A stretch of DNA of 64,000 nucleotides from positions 35,151-99,150 of the forward strand of contig DILB01000019.1 in NCBI GenBank assembly GCA_002424815.1, written 5' to 3'. Source of the DNA: Caryophanales bacterium UBA5603 (GTDB taxonomy: Bacteria; Bacillota_I; Bacilli_A; Izemoplasmatales; Hujiaoplasmataceae). The position numbers and the translations under genes were made by a program. The notes under the pieces were generated by a model. It worked only from the letters and a program-made list of their open reading frames with translations, had not been told where the DNA came from and made no database searches. Shown piece by piece: positions 62,501 to 64,000 of the stretch (its first letter is position 1; every line of letters starts with the position of its first letter).

Positions 62501-62680
62501 TTTATATGCTTCTACAGATGAAACCTTCAACATAACCCAAAAAGATATCATCACAGTTAACAAAAAGATCATGAAAACAGATCGACAGAACCTGAAAATT
62601 AATTGCATTTTAATACTTTTTTTGTGTGTTTTATTATGAAATAATAAGGTAGTATATAAATCTGATGTTTTTAAAGTCAT
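59546..62680 (-). CDS. Two-propeller (reg_prop) / Y_Y_Y / HD-GYP transmembrane sensor
   Basis: The 1044-residue protein has a TM or signal anchor at about 32-53, then about 14 reg_prop blades (about 65-720), each like EDSYGRLWVGSSYGINTFD or QDSRGTIWLGTYTGGLNRFD, enough for two seven-bladed propellers. A Y_Y_Y domain follows (about 730-795; FASLDYTNVLRLQYAYKLEGFNDDWIYLDS), then a second TM helix (about 800-822) and a cytoplasmic HD-GYP domain with intact QIHDIGKINIPSD and HHERLDGSGYPQG. The sensor half is the kind found in Bacteroidetes hybrid two-component systems for sugars; here the output is a c-di-GMP phosphodiesterase. GAGGTGG precedes the ATG. Confidence 0.92.
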   Translation of the reverse strand: MTLKTSDLYTTLLFHNKTHKKSIKMQLIFRFCRSVFMIFLLTVMISFWVMLKVSSVEAYKIGDQPQFEHITSAEGLSHDTVYSIAQDQEGFLWFGTEDGLNRFDGYDVEILRGGRVANSIGNANCAYLYIDDSNSIWIASWGGGLEVLNLEDKSVRTYSNDPLDPNTISDNNIHHIFQDSRGTIWLGTYTGGLNRFDAETSTFVSYKHDNDNPNSLSNNRVWWISENQDGSLLIATNAGLDRFDPENESITHYTQVTGRVRTMLWDQYGTLWLGTQNGLCRFDPETGNALYFLHVNEIALADVITSICEDSYGRLWVGSSYGINTFDRITGQFSLYIADENNVDSLSNNDVRVIFEDRSGNLWIGTRGGGINKLNIKPRKFELFNMSQNNLMTLSNSNINSIFQDSQGIIWVGTNDGGLNRFDWVNKTQQYLMTDITQEKNRHLYSIEEDATSLWIGSLGGLNRLDKTSGTMATYIHYSDNAFSISHNTILSLIKDHSGTLWVGTLGGLNRYDAANDRFIRYLANSNQSDQLNSNSINCLYEDSYNQLWIGTSGGLHRYIPETETFVRYVFDNSNPSSLSDNLVYTLFEDNARNLWIGTQYGLNRFNRDSETFTIFTTEQGLPNNNIRAIRQDDNGLLWISTNRGISSYNPIENRFSNFDVFDGLQGNSFNANVSLKTIDGKLLFGGTNGLNLIDPDMVVKSSYKPGLVITGFRIMDDEVDYLNMIHEEGKILLSYREKNLWLKFASLDYTNVLRLQYAYKLEGFNDDWIYLDSQRTINFTNLPSGNYVLRIIGTNSDGVWNEEGVSIPIRVSPPWWLSTFAFFGYGFLIIGSIILISLYYANRNKRKVDELQKMIQNAIGLISRIGEMRDLYTAGHQKRVQQLSCSIARQMKLSEFQIMCLSYGAQIHDIGKINIPSDILNKPGKITNLEYQILQTHVEQGYNIIKQIEFPKLIIDMIYQHHERLDGSGYPQGLSGNQIIMESRILAVADVVEAMMSNRPYREALGIELALDEILLHKGTRYDADVVDVCVALFKENKFSFSE

Positions 62681-63044
62681 TCTTCCACCTCAATTTTTAA
62701 TGTATCAGTTGATGAACAATCATAAAAAGATGGTTCAAAAACATAACAGACATTTATGGAATAGCACTCTGAAATGATACTTTGAACTATTCATGATCGA
62801 AAAATTGTATATTTCATAATAATTCTTTCTTAGATAAATAATAACACCATTAAACTAATAATAAAAGTCGGTTTACGAATAAATAAAAATTGTCGGTTTA
62901 AAATTATAAATCCCCAGTATAATGTGATTAAGTGATTATAAAACTTTAAATATAATAAAAACAATTGCATTTCTGCAACTGTCAAAATGAATGTTATAAA
63001 TACCATTATTAATCTATTATGGAGCATCGTAAAAACTAACTAGG
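62681..63044. other. AT-rich intergenic region without supported gene
   Basis: This 364-bp gap lies between the DUF998 gene and the propeller sensor and should hold the sensor's promoter. A hydrophobic 65-codon frame on the minus strand (62830-63027) has no SD, homology or operon partner and is probably not a gene. I see no RNA or terminator of note. Confidence 0.55.
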
Positions 63045-63698
63045 TTATATTATTGTTGTGCAATCAATACGAAATCCATAAATCCCTAAAACGCCTGTAA
63101 ATAACACAGCACTATAAGTACTGAAACGTTCAACTAAGCCAAAAATGGATGGATCCACTAGATTGGACAGAATCGCCCCACTCATCATTAACAATAATGC
63201 AACCACCGCAATATAAGACAATGATTGAAATTTCCTCTTTTCTTTAAAACCGCCAATAATAATCAGAATTAAAGAAGCTATTGATAATAATACCACAAGC
63301 ATTGTAACTACATAGAGATGCATAATATCTTGAAATGAGCCTGCATAACCACTTGTGGATAAAGGAAATAAGGAATATCCGATGTTGCTAATGAGGTTCA
63401 TTAATGCAAATAAATAAATACCTGTTTTTAAGGTTTTGTTCACATGATTTTTTACTAACAAAACAATCGCCATTGAGGATATGATGCTAAAAGTTCCATA
63501 AACACTTGATAAGCCACCTGCAACAGCTCTTGATGGTGCATCAATAGCTGTTAAGTCACTGACAGCTTGACTTAAGAAGTCATATCCCGGATAAAATTGT
63601 GCACCAATGACATCGTGTAAAAAATAAAAACCAACCGCAAGAATACCTGCAAGTGAAAAATAGTTCAGTAGTGTTCTATTTTTAATAAAATATCCCAT
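63045..63698 (-). CDS. DUF998 membrane protein
   Basis: The 217-residue protein has six predicted helices and the DUF998 signature YPGYDFLSQAVSDLTAIDAPSR between helices 1 and 2, plus NIGYSLFPLS in the middle. Its function is unknown. AGGAGA precedes the ATG. It appears to be transcribed alone and reads toward the propeller sensor gene. Confidence 0.85.
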   Translation of the reverse strand: MGYFIKNRTLLNYFSLAGILAVGFYFLHDVIGAQFYPGYDFLSQAVSDLTAIDAPSRAVAGGLSSVYGTFSIISSMAIVLLVKNHVNKTLKTGIYLFALMNLISNIGYSLFPLSTSGYAGSFQDIMHLYVVTMLVVLLSIASLILIIIGGFKEKRKFQSLSYIAVVALLLMMSGAILSNLVDPSIFGLVERFSTYSAVLFTGVLGIYGFRIDCTTII

Positions 63699-64000
63699 AA
63701 TTAGGTCTCCTTACACCTTTGATTATTAAGTTATTACCATTATTATTAGTAAATCAAACATGTTTTTACTTAATATTAGCACAACCATTTTTAATTGACA
63801 AGATTATCTTATTTTATAATGTTTATTAGACTTTCATATAAATTAGTATCATTGTGCTATTCATTAATGCAGAAAAAAAGATAGCCCTAAAAATTTCTAT
63901 TTTTGATTGTTAGAATGCTCACGGAAATTTCAAGGAATGAAACTCTTACTGCATTAAAAAAGGTCTGATACCTTTGTATCAAACCTGTGCTTCTTATATG
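63699..64000. other. Intergenic region to window end, with terminator for a minus-strand gene
   Basis: No gene is seen. A hairpin at about 63960-63986 (AGGT-c-TGATAC with GTATCA-a-ACCT) is followed on the minus strand by U's, so it probably ends a transcript coming from beyond the window. Confidence 0.6.

Noticed and set aside
62830..63027. Small hydrophobic gene on the minus strand
   Set aside because: Low-complexity AT-rich frame with no SD, no recognisable family and no operon partner.
1..64000. Mycoplasma genetic code (UGA = Trp)
   Set aside because: Genes at 22969, 48853 and 56107 end in TGA with the next start overlapping or close by, and Trp is encoded by TGG throughout. UGA is a stop.
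1..64000. CRISPR array, prophage or insertion sequence
   Set aside because: No regularly spaced repeats, integrase, transposase, terminal inverted repeats or phage structural genes were seen.

Overview
The window looks like chromosome of a low-GC, wall-less or Firmicutes-related bacterium, most like the Acholeplasmatales/Izemoplasmatales branch. This is inferred from AT-rich DNA, lipoproteins with poly-Thr spacers, an Acholeplasma-style pdhABCD operon with a nearby lplA, and many GGDEF/HD-GYP proteins. UGA is a normal stop here (genes ending at 22969, 48853 and 56107), so the mycoplasma code is not used. I see no phage, insertion sequence, CRISPR array or rRNA. There is one tRNA.

Layout. 1-117: 3' end of pdxT. 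119-5417: an anaerobe-type set (NifX-like protein, DUF134 regulator, small Gly-rich DUF5320-like protein, MBL hydrolase) whose two promoters share the palindrome TGACATATGTCA overlapping the -35 box, mixed with a methyltransferase, a secreted ferritin-like protein and a sugar kinase. 7524-16747: a LacI-controlled glycan-use operon (CBM lipoprotein, GH43, ABC importer, GH2), with identical 16-bp operators at the operon and at lacI. 17015-19535: FMN reductase, arsenate reductase and ACR3 arsenite pump, Smr protein. 19615-21497: cation/proton antiporter plus PII-like protein under a c-di-AMP (ydaO-type) riboswitch with its own terminator and consensus promoter. 21551-23906: amidohydrolase, a possible nuclease-fold protein, tRNA-Gln. 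24094-28811: pyruvate dehydrogenase complex; lipoate ligase and purine nucleoside phosphorylase follow at 31404-33230. 33553-44551: diguanylate cyclases, MATE pump, gamma-glutamyltransferase, a DUF1858/DUF438/DUF454 operon and a DEAD-box helicase. 44570-47426: acyltransferase, membrane protein and esterase. 47585-52376: TldD/TldE, a second antiporter, a tyrosine phosphatase. 52620-62680: large c-di-GMP sensors interrupted by a TetR-regulated flavodoxin operon. 63045-63698: DUF998 membrane protein.

Functionally the window is dominated by second-messenger signalling. Seven loci carry GGDEF, EAL or HD-GYP domains, with inputs that include a hemerythrin (oxygen/NO), a CACHE domain, PAS domains and a 14-blade reg_prop/Y_Y_Y extracellular sensor fused to HD-GYP. 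Two of these loci are broken: an in-frame TAA at 54435-54437 separates a 6-TM/PAS sensor from its PAS-GGDEF-HD-GYP output, and a one-base deletion near 57977 splits an HD-GYP domain. Start sites were moved from the longest reading frame wherever a Shine-Dalgarno sequence supported it. One gene (42495-42725, DUF1858) appears to start at AUU.
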